Assembly: GCA_903921605.1 (NCBI GenBank)
Contig: CAIXQV010000817.1
Coordinates: 1-19,934, forward strand
Origin: an uncultured Planctomycetaceae bacterium
GTDB taxonomy: Bacteria; Planctomycetota; Planctomycetia; Planctomycetales; Planctomycetaceae
Length of the DNA stretch: 19,934 nucleotides
Direction: 5' to 3'
Shown piece after piece: positions 1 through 7,978 of this stretch. Under the pieces are notes generated by a model. That model did no database searches and had not been told where the DNA came from. It saw only the letters and a list, made by a program, of their open reading frames with translations. Position 1 is the first letter of the stretch. Each line of letters begins with the position of its first letter. A program made the position numbers and the translations under genes.

Positions 1-2301
1 CGAGTTGTCCCTGGCATTGAAATGCCGGCCATTCGGAAGCCTATCCCTGGTGTGCTGGAAGATTCACTGCCGCAGCAGATTGCTCTGATGTGGACAGCTC
101 TCGCCGATCCAAAGTTTTCTCCACCGACGGTCGTAAGCCGATATGAACAATTCGTCACTGTCGCGCCGGGACAGCCACCGCGCGTGCTGCGGGATGTCTT
201 TACGGTTGGAGATCCCAGGGATCGCAACAGCGTTGCTCGCGCGATGGCTGTTGGATTCAACAATGGGCACAATATTCTGATCGATCTGGACACCATGCGG
301 CTGAGGCAATGGACGATCGGGGAATTTGCTCGGCAACGAACGGAAGGCAAAAGCTGGTTCTGGGATATGGCTGGCGTCACTGTCTCGTCGGATCCTGAGA
401 TCACGTTTCTGAGTCGACTGGTCAGCAAGACTGCAACAGACAAAGAGCCACTCAGTCCGGTGACGGATCAACGTCGTCAGGCGGAATTGATTTCCAGTAA
501 GGTGACTGATCAGTCGGTGATTCTTCGAGTGCGTTACTATTTTGATCCTTCACCTCAGGCGAGCACCCAGGCCGGAAAGGACACGAAGAATTCGGCCGCG
601 CTTTCACGACATACGGCCGTCACGGCGTGGAATGATCCGGCCCGAAGTCTGCTGACGTCTGTTGTTAACTTCACAATTCAGCCATTCGAGCAATCCGGCG
701 ACGAAACCGGTTGGATGGTCAAAGCCGATGTTGAAGAATCACCAAACGACTATCTCGTACGGTTGGAAGGATGGTCTGATGCGGAATCATCTGCCGGGAT
801 TCCGTGGAGTGTGAAAGCTGGTTCTGAGAACAAAGCGAATACTGCGGTTCGTCTGCAGAATGGAGAAATGGCGACGTTGCAGTTCTTGACCAGCGTCAAA
901 CCGCCCGTGATTGTTCCGCCTGGAATTCCACGAGCGATGAGTTCGCCAGATCAGGTCACAGCCCTGCCCGGATTCGAAGGCCGCAGACTTCCGATTGATA
1001 CGGCGATTATGCCCACTGCGATGACCTGGCTGGCCGATGGTCGTCTGGCGTTTACTTCTCTGCGTGGACAGGTCTGGATCGCCGACGATCAGGACAAGGA
1101 CGGCAGCCCGGATGCTCTGACATTATTTGCGGAAGGCCTCGCGGCGCCATATGGGATTCAGGCTGATGGCAGTTCGATATTGGTATCACATAAGCCCGAG
1201 ATTCTGCGGCTCCGCGATACTGATCAGGACGGGCGAGCTGACGAGTTTGATGTGTTTGCTTCGGGCTGGGGATTCAGCGACGACTATCACGACTGGACCA
1301 CGGCACTGGCTCGTGATCAGAACGGCGACTATTTCGTGGGGCTTGGCAGTGACTATTCTCAGAACAATCGACCGGCTGACAATGATCGCTGGCGAGGAAC
1401 CGTCCTGAAAGTCAACTCCGCCGGAACGATCACGCCGATTGCGTTTTCCATGCGGTTCCCGATGGGCCTGGCGTTCGATAGTCAGGATCGATTATTCGCG
1501 ACGGACAATCAGGGAGTCCAGAATACGTTCAATGAAATCAATCACATCATTGAAGGCAAACACTACGGCGTTCCATCGCGACACGAAACAGCCAAAGATG
1601 TGACTGTGGAAACGCCGGCCCTGATGATTCCGCATCCATGGACACGCAGCGTTAACAGTATCACCTTCTTTCCGAAAGACTATGCGATCTCTGAACTGGC
1701 CGGGCATGGTGTTGGTTGTGAATATGATACGCGTTGTCTGATTCGCTTCACGGTTCAGGATGTGAACGGCACCATGCAGGGAGCCAGTTATCGCTTCAGT
1801 CTACCTGACCAGCCGAGCGGTGGAGGCAACTTTGTTGGGCCTGTTGCGTCGGCTATTGGGCCAGACGGAGGCCTCTACATCGGTAGCATTCGGGACAGCG
1901 GCTGGCAGGGCGGCACGAACACGGGAACGATTGAACGGATGGTTCCGGCAAAGAAAATGCCCAATGGGATCCGTGAGATTCTAGCGACGGCCCAGGGATT
2001 TGAAGTCTCCTTTTTTCACCCCGTCACAGCCAGCAAAGCGACCGATGTCAACAACTGGAGTCTGCAGGGTTACACCAGATCCTGGGGCGGCAGCTATGCG
2101 ACGCCGGACTCCGATCGACACCCGGTCGTTCCTTCGGCATTGACGGTTTCGGACGACCTAAAAGCAGTCTCCATTCAGACGGCTGCATTGAAAGCGGGCT
2201 ATGTCTATGAGATCTCAGTCAGGAAGCCGCTTGATGAATCCGCCGCAGCGGATTTCTGGCCGACTGAGGGACACTATTCCATGAAGGTCGTGCCCAAGTG
2301 A
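1..2301 (+). CDS. Secreted beta-propeller protein (PQQ-sugar-dehydrogenase-like), 5' end outside window
   Basis: The frame is open from base 1, so the ATG at 22 is probably internal and the protein longer upstream. Numbering from that Met (759 residues visible): residues 40-290 are a beta-rich region whose ILIDLDTMRLRQW stretch resembles the N-terminal domain (DUF6797-like, tentative) of large Planctomycete/Verrucomicrobial heme-associated proteins. Residues 315-640 look like a six-bladed propeller of the PQQ-dependent sugar dehydrogenase type, with acidic DxDxDG loops at about 355-361 and 399-404 that may bind calcium. Residues 650-735 look like a C-terminal Ig-like beta domain with a GYTRSWGGSY segment. 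Relatives often carry a c-type heme domain; no CxxCH motif is present here, though one could lie upstream. Expected to be exported, but the signal peptide is out of view. It converges on the kinase gene with a 40 bp gap. Fold fairly sure, substrate unknown. Confidence 0.75.
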   Translation, partial: RVVPGIEMPAIRKPIPGVLEDSLPQQIALMWTALADPKFSPPTVVSRYEQFVTVAPGQPPRVLRDVFTVGDPRDRNSVARAMAVGFNNGHNILIDLDTMRLRQWTIGEFARQRTEGKSWFWDMAGVTVSSDPEITFLSRLVSKTATDKEPLSPVTDQRRQAELISSKVTDQSVILRVRYYFDPSPQASTQAGKDTKNSAALSRHTAVTAWNDPARSLLTSVVNFTIQPFEQSGDETGWMVKADVEESPNDYLVRLEGWSDAESSAGIPWSVKAGSENKANTAVRLQNGEMATLQFLTSVKPPVIVPPGIPRAMSSPDQVTALPGFEGRRLPIDTAIMPTAMTWLADGRLAFTSLRGQVWIADDQDKDGSPDALTLFAEGLAAPYGIQADGSSILVSHKPEILRLRDTDQDGRADEFDVFASGWGFSDDYHDWTTALARDQNGDYFVGLGSDYSQNNRPADNDRWRGTVLKVNSAGTITPIAFSMRFPMGLAFDSQDRLFATDNQGVQNTFNEINHIIEGKHYGVPSRHETAKDVTVETPALMIPHPWTRSVNSITFFPKDYAISELAGHGVGCEYDTRCLIRFTVQDVNGTMQGASYRFSLPDQPSGGGNFVGPVASAIGPDGGLYIGSIRDSGWQGGTNTGTIERMVPAKKMPNGIREILATAQGFEVSFFHPVTASKATDVNNWSLQGYTRSWGGSYATPDSDRHPVVPSALTVSDDLKAVSIQTAALKAGYVYEISVRKPLDESAAADFWPTEGHYSMKVVPK

Positions 2302-2341
2302 GGCGATGATCATTGATCGCAGAGTCTGTAAGCCGTGGAGT

Positions 2342-4942
2342 TCATGGCTTTGCTGATTCAATGGGAGCCTTCACTGTTGGCGATTCGTCGGACAGCAGAT
2401 CATTGATCATTGAAATCAGTTCTTCAGGCCGAAAAGGTTTCTGGAGGACCGCATGGACTTGTAAATCGCCTGTTATCGCAGGGATGTCTTCCGTGGAGCA
2501 ACCTGTCATAAGAATGACTGGGAGATGGATTCCCTTTTCATGAAGGACTTCCAGCATTGATGGCCCATCTACCGGAGACATCACCAGGTCGAGCAAAAGA
2601 CAGTCGGCCTCTTTGTGCTCCACAAGATATTCCAACGCATCCGTCGCACATGTAAACAAGTCTGCTTTGCCACCGATAAGTTCAATGGTGCGCCCAATAA
2701 CCTCCAGTGTCTCGGTCTGAGTGTCCACCGCCGCAATTCGAAGGATACGTGATGTCGTTGACAGTGCTGAAGGGTGCGAGCCAACAGGTTCGATGCGTGC
2801 CGGCATCGCAGACCTTGTCAGGAGAATGCGGAATCGGCTGCCCTCGCCGGGAAACGAAGTGAGCTGTATCAGGCCATCATGGCGATTCACATGACCATAC
2901 ACCACAGACAATCCGAACCCATGTCCGTCCGGTTTTGACCTCGTCGAGAAGAACGGCTGGAAGACTCGCGCATAATCCGATTCCGCAATTCCCTTTCCGG
3001 AATCAATGACCTCAAACCAGACGAACTCCCCACCAGTGCGGCGATTTCCAAACGTGGGTGTATCGACCGGAACATCGGGAAGGAAATCGCACCCGGTTCG
3101 AATCAGAATGGTTCCCTGAACATCAATCATGGCCTGAGCCGCATTGGTCACAAGGTTCAAAAGGATCTGATCAATCTGTTCCGCATCGCCTTCCGTTTGC
3201 AGAGGAATCGGATCCGGATCAAACAAGATCGAATGACGCCCACCAAGACCGGCCCGAAGAAGTGGCAGCATTCGATTCACTGAATCATTCAGATCAATGA
3301 CCTTCTTCGTGGCAGGCTGTTTTCCGGCATAGGCCAACATCTTGCGACTGAGTCCGGCCGCCGTTTCAGCAGAACGGATGATTCCTTCCAGGCACTGTGA
3401 GCCTGCCGGCGAGCCGGGTTCCAGGTACTTCAGCAGGTCCGCATTACCTATCACGCCGACCAGAAGATTGTTGAAATCATGCGCGATTCCGCCGGCCAGT
3501 GCTCCGAGACTTTCCAGTCGTTCCGTCTGAGCCAGTCGCAGTTCGATGCGTTCGGTTTCCTGTCGCTGCTGTTCTGTATGCAGGATTTCTTCCTTGAGTC
3601 TTCGATTGGCATTTCGCAGCTTTCGTCGATCTCTGAGAAGGATGATGGCCAATCCACAAAACACGGCAAATCCGATTCGCGAAAACCTCAACGAGCGTTG
3701 ACTTTCTTCATCCGCTCGCAATTGTGCTGCGGTGATTCGCTCGGACTGCATCGCCATCATCCGGCTTGCTCTGGAAGTATTCCATTCACCGAGTGTCAGG
3801 GACGTCAATCGAATTTTGGCCCTAAGACTTCGCGATCGTGTTGCCAGACATTTTCGTAACTCCTGACGGTGATGCTCCCTCGTCCCATTAGCTGGCAAGT
3901 TTAGTACTGCTCCTACAATCTTCCGCAGCGTGTCCTGGCAGTTGATCGTCGGAATGGAGTTATAGAGAGAGTCGAAGGTCGACTGCACCCGTATAAGATC
4001 ATCCTGGCTCTGAAGTATCTCGATCATGCTGAGTTGACACATCGCAATAATCGTTTGATGCTTCAGCTCCCTGGCCAGCTTCAGAGCTTCCTCCAGGGTC
4101 AATAACGCGGCTGAATCATCCTCGGATTGCTGTTCCAGATCGGCTATCAACAAGAGAGTAGAGATTCGTAAATCGCGGGACAGAGCCGTAAATTCCGGCC
4201 TCCGTCTGATCGCATCACACTGCTGCAGGAACTCCGAAACGGGTTTCTCGGGATTCGACTTTAAATCGCAGCGAAGCGTCAGGATTTCGTGTCGTGTCTG
4301 AACATCAGACATCACCTGTGATGACAGAACAGAAGAACATTCCAACAGAAGGGCGTCCGGCATCATGCCATCATCAAGCCGGCAAGCCAGCAGGTCCTGC
4401 AGAAGCCGGCAGCGGATCTCGCGGCTGCTGTTCGGAGTCGGCATCGTCAGTTCTGAAATCGGTGGTATCGGAACAAAAATCGTATGACTGAGTCCCAGAA
4501 TCCGCTGGTGCTGAAACAAGGCGTGCGTAAAAAAAAGTTGGTAGGTCTGATGATTGTTGAGAGGAAATAGTTCCAGTGCCCGACGGAACTCGTTGTCTCC
4601 TGCTTCTATTCCCTCCAAACTCGACCTTGCACTTGCCCTTTGCATCATGGCGATGGCAACGACGGCCGGCTGATCGCAAGCCTGCGCGAGCTGAATCGTT
4701 TCCGTGCATAGCCGAATGGTCTCTTCAAGGTCCTGATCAAGTTGAGCGGCATTGCGGCCGAGGAGCCGCGACCAATCTTCGAAGCCGTAGTCCTTTTCCG
4801 GTGACTGCTGAACCTGCGAACTTGCAACAACCACGTCAGCTGAGTCTGAATACCGAAAATCGCTGGCCCAAACACTATGCTGCGGGATCAGTAATGCCAC
4901 TAGTACCAGCAATTCTGGCAACAGCATTGTTTTTCGGACCAT
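2342..4942 (-). CDS. Membrane-bound hybrid histidine kinase with periplasmic TPR-like region and C-terminal receiver
   Basis: Signal-transducing autokinase. The chosen start (ATG at 4942) gives 866 residues and puts a signal peptide at 1-26 ending HSVWA. In-frame starts at 4957 and 5059 only add a poorly fitting extension, and no strong Shine-Dalgarno decides among them. Residues 27-420 are helical and look like degenerate TPR repeats, probably periplasmic. A membrane helix lies at about 421-437, then a charged coiled coil. The H box GGIAHDFNN has the phospho-accepting His488; the N box has Asn596 and Asn600; G1 is DSGKG at Asp647; G2 is GHGFGL near 673-678. The receiver spans about 733-850 with Asp785, Thr813 and Lys835, but its first strand reads AVDTQT, keeping one of the two usual metal-binding acids. 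There is no DNA-binding output. It is divergent from the Gfo/Idh gene. Ligand and partner regulator unknown. Confidence 0.88.
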   Translation of the reverse strand: MVRKTMLLPELLVLVALLIPQHSVWASDFRYSDSADVVVASSQVQQSPEKDYGFEDWSRLLGRNAAQLDQDLEETIRLCTETIQLAQACDQPAVVAIAMMQRASARSSLEGIEAGDNEFRRALELFPLNNHQTYQLFFTHALFQHQRILGLSHTIFVPIPPISELTMPTPNSSREIRCRLLQDLLACRLDDGMMPDALLLECSSVLSSQVMSDVQTRHEILTLRCDLKSNPEKPVSEFLQQCDAIRRRPEFTALSRDLRISTLLLIADLEQQSEDDSAALLTLEEALKLARELKHQTIIAMCQLSMIEILQSQDDLIRVQSTFDSLYNSIPTINCQDTLRKIVGAVLNLPANGTREHHRQELRKCLATRSRSLRAKIRLTSLTLGEWNTSRASRMMAMQSERITAAQLRADEESQRSLRFSRIGFAVFCGLAIILLRDRRKLRNANRRLKEEILHTEQQRQETERIELRLAQTERLESLGALAGGIAHDFNNLLVGVIGNADLLKYLEPGSPAGSQCLEGIIRSAETAAGLSRKMLAYAGKQPATKKVIDLNDSVNRMLPLLRAGLGGRHSILFDPDPIPLQTEGDAEQIDQILLNLVTNAAQAMIDVQGTILIRTGCDFLPDVPVDTPTFGNRRTGGEFVWFEVIDSGKGIAESDYARVFQPFFSTRSKPDGHGFGLSVVYGHVNRHDGLIQLTSFPGEGSRFRILLTRSAMPARIEPVGSHPSALSTTSRILRIAAVDTQTETLEVIGRTIELIGGKADLFTCATDALEYLVEHKEADCLLLDLVMSPVDGPSMLEVLHEKGIHLPVILMTGCSTEDIPAITGDLQVHAVLQKPFRPEELISMINDLLSDESPTVKAPIESAKP

Positions 4943-5126
4943 GATTCTGACATCCATTTCGACCGCACGCCCGTGTGATACACTTCGAGGACTGTTAAGG
5001 ATTGCGAATTCCTTACGGAGATTCAATCCAATCCCCCGTCGGAACCTCGATATCTTCACATCGAAGTCGTCGGGTCCTGGACTTCTTCAATGTCAAACGC
5101 TGCCATTCATTGGTTTCTGTGATCCC

Positions 5127-5131
5127 AGGAG
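5127..5131 (+). promoter_or_regulatory. Ribosome binding site AGGAG of the Gfo/Idh gene
   Basis: AGGAG lies 6 bases before the ATG at 5138. It is one of the clearest Shine-Dalgarno sites in the window and fixes the start. Confidence 0.75.
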
Positions 5132-5137
5132 AATTCA

Positions 5138-6289
5138 ATGCGCCCGCTGAAAACAGCCATTATTGGCACAGGCTTTATGAGCTGGGTTCATCAGGATGCC
5201 CTTCGCAGAATCGGTGTCCATGTCACCGGGATGCTGGGATCATCCGAAGCAAAGAGCCTGGCTGCGGCAAGCAAGTACGGCTTGAATCGTACCTACCTGT
5301 CAATTGAGGAGGTTCTGGAAGACTCGGAGATTGACTGCGTTCATGTTTGTACTCCGAATCAATCTCACTTCGATCTGGTGTCACGAGCCTTGAAAGCCGG
5401 CAAGCATGTTCTTTGCGAAAAGCCTCTGGCGATGGACAGCCAGGAATCTGCTGAGCTTGTCCATTTGGCGAAACAGTTCGATCAACTGGCGACGGCCGTT
5501 AACTACAACATCCGCTTTTATCCTCTTTGCTCTGAGGTGCGTTGTCGGATTCAAAATGGAAGTCTGGGGAAAGTTCTGCATGTGAACGGAAGCTACATTC
5601 AGGACTGGCTTCTTAAGAGCACCGACTACAACTGGAGAGTGCTTGCCAGTCAGGGGGGTGCTCTCAGAGCCGTTGCCGACATTGGTACACACTGGCTTGA
5701 TCTGATCACATGGATGACTGGACTTCGAATCACTGCAGTCTGTGCGGATCTGATGACTGTCCATGCTGTTCGCAACAGGCCCGTCGGTGAAATCACAACC
5801 TTCTCAGCGGCAGACGAATCAGTCGAATCGGCAAGGAAGCCCGTTGAGATTTCTACCGATGACTACGGCGCGATTCTTTTGCAATTTGAGAACGGCGCGA
5901 GGGGAAGCTTGCATGTGTCTCAGGTGAATGCCGGGCGAAAAAACTGTCTGCGGTTTGAGGTCGCAGGTTCTGAGTCAGCCTGTGCATGGAACAGCGAAAT
6001 ACCTAACGAGCTTTGGATGGGCCATCGAGATCGCTCGAATGAAACATTGATTCGCGATCCAGGTCTGCTTTCGCCAGCAGCAGCAATTCATGCGGCTTAT
6101 CCGGGCGGTCACAATGAAGGCTACGCGGACTCCTTCCGCGGCTGTTTTGCGGCGTTCTACAATGCAATTCAGCAGCGGGATTTTTCGGGGCAGAGTTATC
6201 CGACATTTGCTGATGGAGATCGCGAAATCAGGATTTGCGATGCAATTCTCAGAAGCCATCAATCTCGAAGCTGGGTCGAAGTGCCCTAA
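5138..6289 (+). CDS. Gfo/Idh/MocA family NAD(P)-dependent oxidoreductase
   Basis: Probable cytoplasmic oxidoreductase of 383 residues, acting on a sugar, inositol or similar polyol derivative. The N-terminal Rossmann fold starts AIIGTGFMS (GxGxx[GAS] at about 10-15). The CTPNQSH segment and the family motif EKP (Glu94-Lys95-Pro96, with the catalytic or substrate-binding lysine) follow. The C-terminal alpha/beta domain carries DIGTHWLDL, with Asp181 and His185 at the usual catalytic positions. Length is normal, and the start is set by AGGAG at 5127-5131. The 195 bp upstream are shared with the divergent kinase gene. The next gene in the same direction, DUF1501, is 156 bp away, so an operon is possible but not shown. 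Family assignment is firm; the substrate cannot be read from sequence, as the family is very diverse in Planctomycetes. Confidence 0.92.
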   Translation: MRPLKTAIIGTGFMSWVHQDALRRIGVHVTGMLGSSEAKSLAAASKYGLNRTYLSIEEVLEDSEIDCVHVCTPNQSHFDLVSRALKAGKHVLCEKPLAMDSQESAELVHLAKQFDQLATAVNYNIRFYPLCSEVRCRIQNGSLGKVLHVNGSYIQDWLLKSTDYNWRVLASQGGALRAVADIGTHWLDLITWMTGLRITAVCADLMTVHAVRNRPVGEITTFSAADESVESARKPVEISTDDYGAILLQFENGARGSLHVSQVNAGRKNCLRFEVAGSESACAWNSEIPNELWMGHRDRSNETLIRDPGLLSPAAAIHAAYPGGHNEGYADSFRGCFAAFYNAIQQRDFSGQSYPTFADGDREIRICDAILRSHQSRSWVEVP

Positions 6290-6359
6290 GGCCGGAGTTC
6301 TTCGTTTCGTCTGAGCGGCAATTCTGGGTATGATTACAACTCCCGCGTTGGCGCGACTG

Positions 6360-6389
6360 GAATTCCGAATTCACTAATTTCGAATTCAC
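6360..6389 (+). repeat. Cluster of three GAATTC sites with a 9-bp direct repeat upstream of DUF1501
   Basis: GAATTC occurs at 6360, 6367 and 6382. CGAATTCAC is repeated exactly at 6366-6374 and 6381-6389 (15-bp spacing), and GGAATTCC is a palindrome at 6359-6366. It lies in the gap before the DUF1501 start. It could be an operator or a chance AT-rich duplication; no promoter boxes were assigned with confidence. Confidence 0.35.
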
Positions 6390-6445
6390 GGTGCCTGAGC
6401 CGACCAGCTCATCCTGCCTTGTGTTCCTCGCTCGAGAGTTTCCTC

Positions 6446-7933
6446 ATGCGAAACGATATTCTGAAATCACTTCTGACGAATCCGGGTACCGCGTCTGGCG
6501 GGCTCCGCTCAATTGCCGCACCGGTATCTGCGTTTCAGGAGACCTCCGATCGTCGTTCAATGCTGCAGCGTTCTGCTCTGGGTATTGGCGCGCTCGGTCT
6601 GGCCCATGTGCTGAATGCAGACGGTCGATTGAGCGCGATGGAAGCTGGTCCATTAAATGATCGGCCTTCTCCCTTTCTGCCGAAGGCCAAACGCGTCATT
6701 CATTTCTTCCTGAATGGTGGTCCGTCCCACGTTGATACGTTTGACCATAAGCCGTTGCTGAGCAAATACGCCGGGCAGTCGCTGGGAGATAATCTGCTGA
6801 CCGAACGTAAGACCGGAGCCGCATTTCCTTCTCCGTTTAAGTTTCGCCGTTACGGTCAGTCGGGTATCGAAGTCAGTGAGATTTTCTCCCGGACGGCCGC
6901 CCACATCGACGACATTGCCGTGATTCGTTCCATGTATGCGCAGGTGCCAAATCATGAACCCTCGCTGATGCTGATGAATTGCGGCGACTCCGTGCAACCG
7001 CGGCCAAGCATGGGAGCATGGGTTCTGTACGGGCTTGGGACCGAGAATCAGAACCTTCCGGGGTTTGTCGCGATGTGTCCCGGTGGGCTTCCGATCAAGG
7101 ACACGGAAAACTGGCAGTCGGCATTTCTCCCTGGTGCGTTTCAGGGAACCTATGTTGATTCACAGCATAAAGAGCTGAGCAGGCTCATTGAAAATATCGA
7201 ACATCCCCAGATCGCCACGGAGGCGCAGCGCAGGCAGTTGAGTCTGCTGGCTCGACTGAATGCAGAACATCGGGCTCAGCGAATCGATCAAAGACTCGAC
7301 GCGCGGATTCAGTCGTTTGAACTGGCGTTTCGTATGCAGCACGATGCGGCCGATGCGTTTGACGTGACCCGTGAACCGGCTCATATCCAGCAGATGTACG
7401 GAGAAGGAATTCATGCACGCCAAACGCTGATCGCGCGTCGTCTGCTGGAGCGAGGTGTGCGTTATGTTCAACTATGGCATGGTGCCGGGCAGCCATGGGA
7501 TAATCATGCGGGCATTGAGGCAGCTCATCGAAACCTGGCCGGACAAATTGATCAGCCAATTGCTGCTCTCATGACGGATTTGAAACAGCGAGGTCTGTTT
7601 GAGGATACTCTGATCCTGTGGGGAGGCGAGTTTGGCCGGACTCCGACGGTCGAACTCTCCGGAGACGGTAAACCTCAATCCGGTCGCGATCACAACCACT
7701 GGGGCTTCAGCGTGTGGCTGGCTGGCGGTGGAATCAAGGGAGGCACAGTCTACGGAGCAACTGATGACATCGGATTTAAGGCTGTCGACAAGCCGACCAG
7801 TGTTCATGATCTGCATGCGACGATGCTGCATTGTCTTGGTTTTGATCACAAGAAACTGACGTTCCGATATGCCGGCAGAGATTTTCGCCTGACCGATGTT
7901 CATGGCGAAGTGCTCCACGATATTCTGGCCTGA
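6446..7933 (+). CDS. DUF1501 family protein with Tat-type signal
   Basis: Exported protein of the DUF1501 family, distantly related to the alkaline phosphatase/sulfatase fold and very abundant in Planctomycetes; its biochemical role is not established. The ATG at 6446 gives 495 residues; a TTG at 6419 would only add nine residues. A twin-arginine-like segment DRRSML (Arg36-Arg37) precedes the hydrophobic stretch SALGIGALGLAHVL. Family landmarks follow: HFFLNGGPSHVDTFDHKP (about 86-103), WDNHAG (351-356), GEFGRTP (394-400) and GRDHNHWG (413-420), whose His and Asp residues are the likely metal ligands. The C-terminus is intact, with the usual SVHDLHATMLHCLG block. In this phylum DUF1501 genes often follow a DUF1549/DUF1553 cytochrome gene; here the upstream neighbour is Gfo/Idh. 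It converges on the next kinase gene with a 45 bp gap. Confidence 0.93.
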   Translation: MRNDILKSLLTNPGTASGGLRSIAAPVSAFQETSDRRSMLQRSALGIGALGLAHVLNADGRLSAMEAGPLNDRPSPFLPKAKRVIHFFLNGGPSHVDTFDHKPLLSKYAGQSLGDNLLTERKTGAAFPSPFKFRRYGQSGIEVSEIFSRTAAHIDDIAVIRSMYAQVPNHEPSLMLMNCGDSVQPRPSMGAWVLYGLGTENQNLPGFVAMCPGGLPIKDTENWQSAFLPGAFQGTYVDSQHKELSRLIENIEHPQIATEAQRRQLSLLARLNAEHRAQRIDQRLDARIQSFELAFRMQHDAADAFDVTREPAHIQQMYGEGIHARQTLIARRLLERGVRYVQLWHGAGQPWDNHAGIEAAHRNLAGQIDQPIAALMTDLKQRGLFEDTLILWGGEFGRTPTVELSGDGKPQSGRDHNHWGFSVWLAGGGIKGGTVYGATDDIGFKAVDKPTSVHDLHATMLHCLGFDHKKLTFRYAGRDFRLTDVHGEVLHDILA

Positions 7934-7978
7934 ACACGCTCAGATTGATGTGGGGCTCACGCTGCATCGGGCTGAAGA

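Noticed and set aside
2302..2341. GATCATTGATC-containing partial palindrome between convergent genes
   Set aside because: Only a 5-bp outer stem pairs and the same GATCATTGATC string recurs inside the kinase gene near 2400, so it is not good evidence for a terminator.
6419..6445. TTG start extending DUF1501 by nine residues
   Set aside because: The ATG at 6446 leaves the Tat-like signal intact, and the extension adds nothing conserved.
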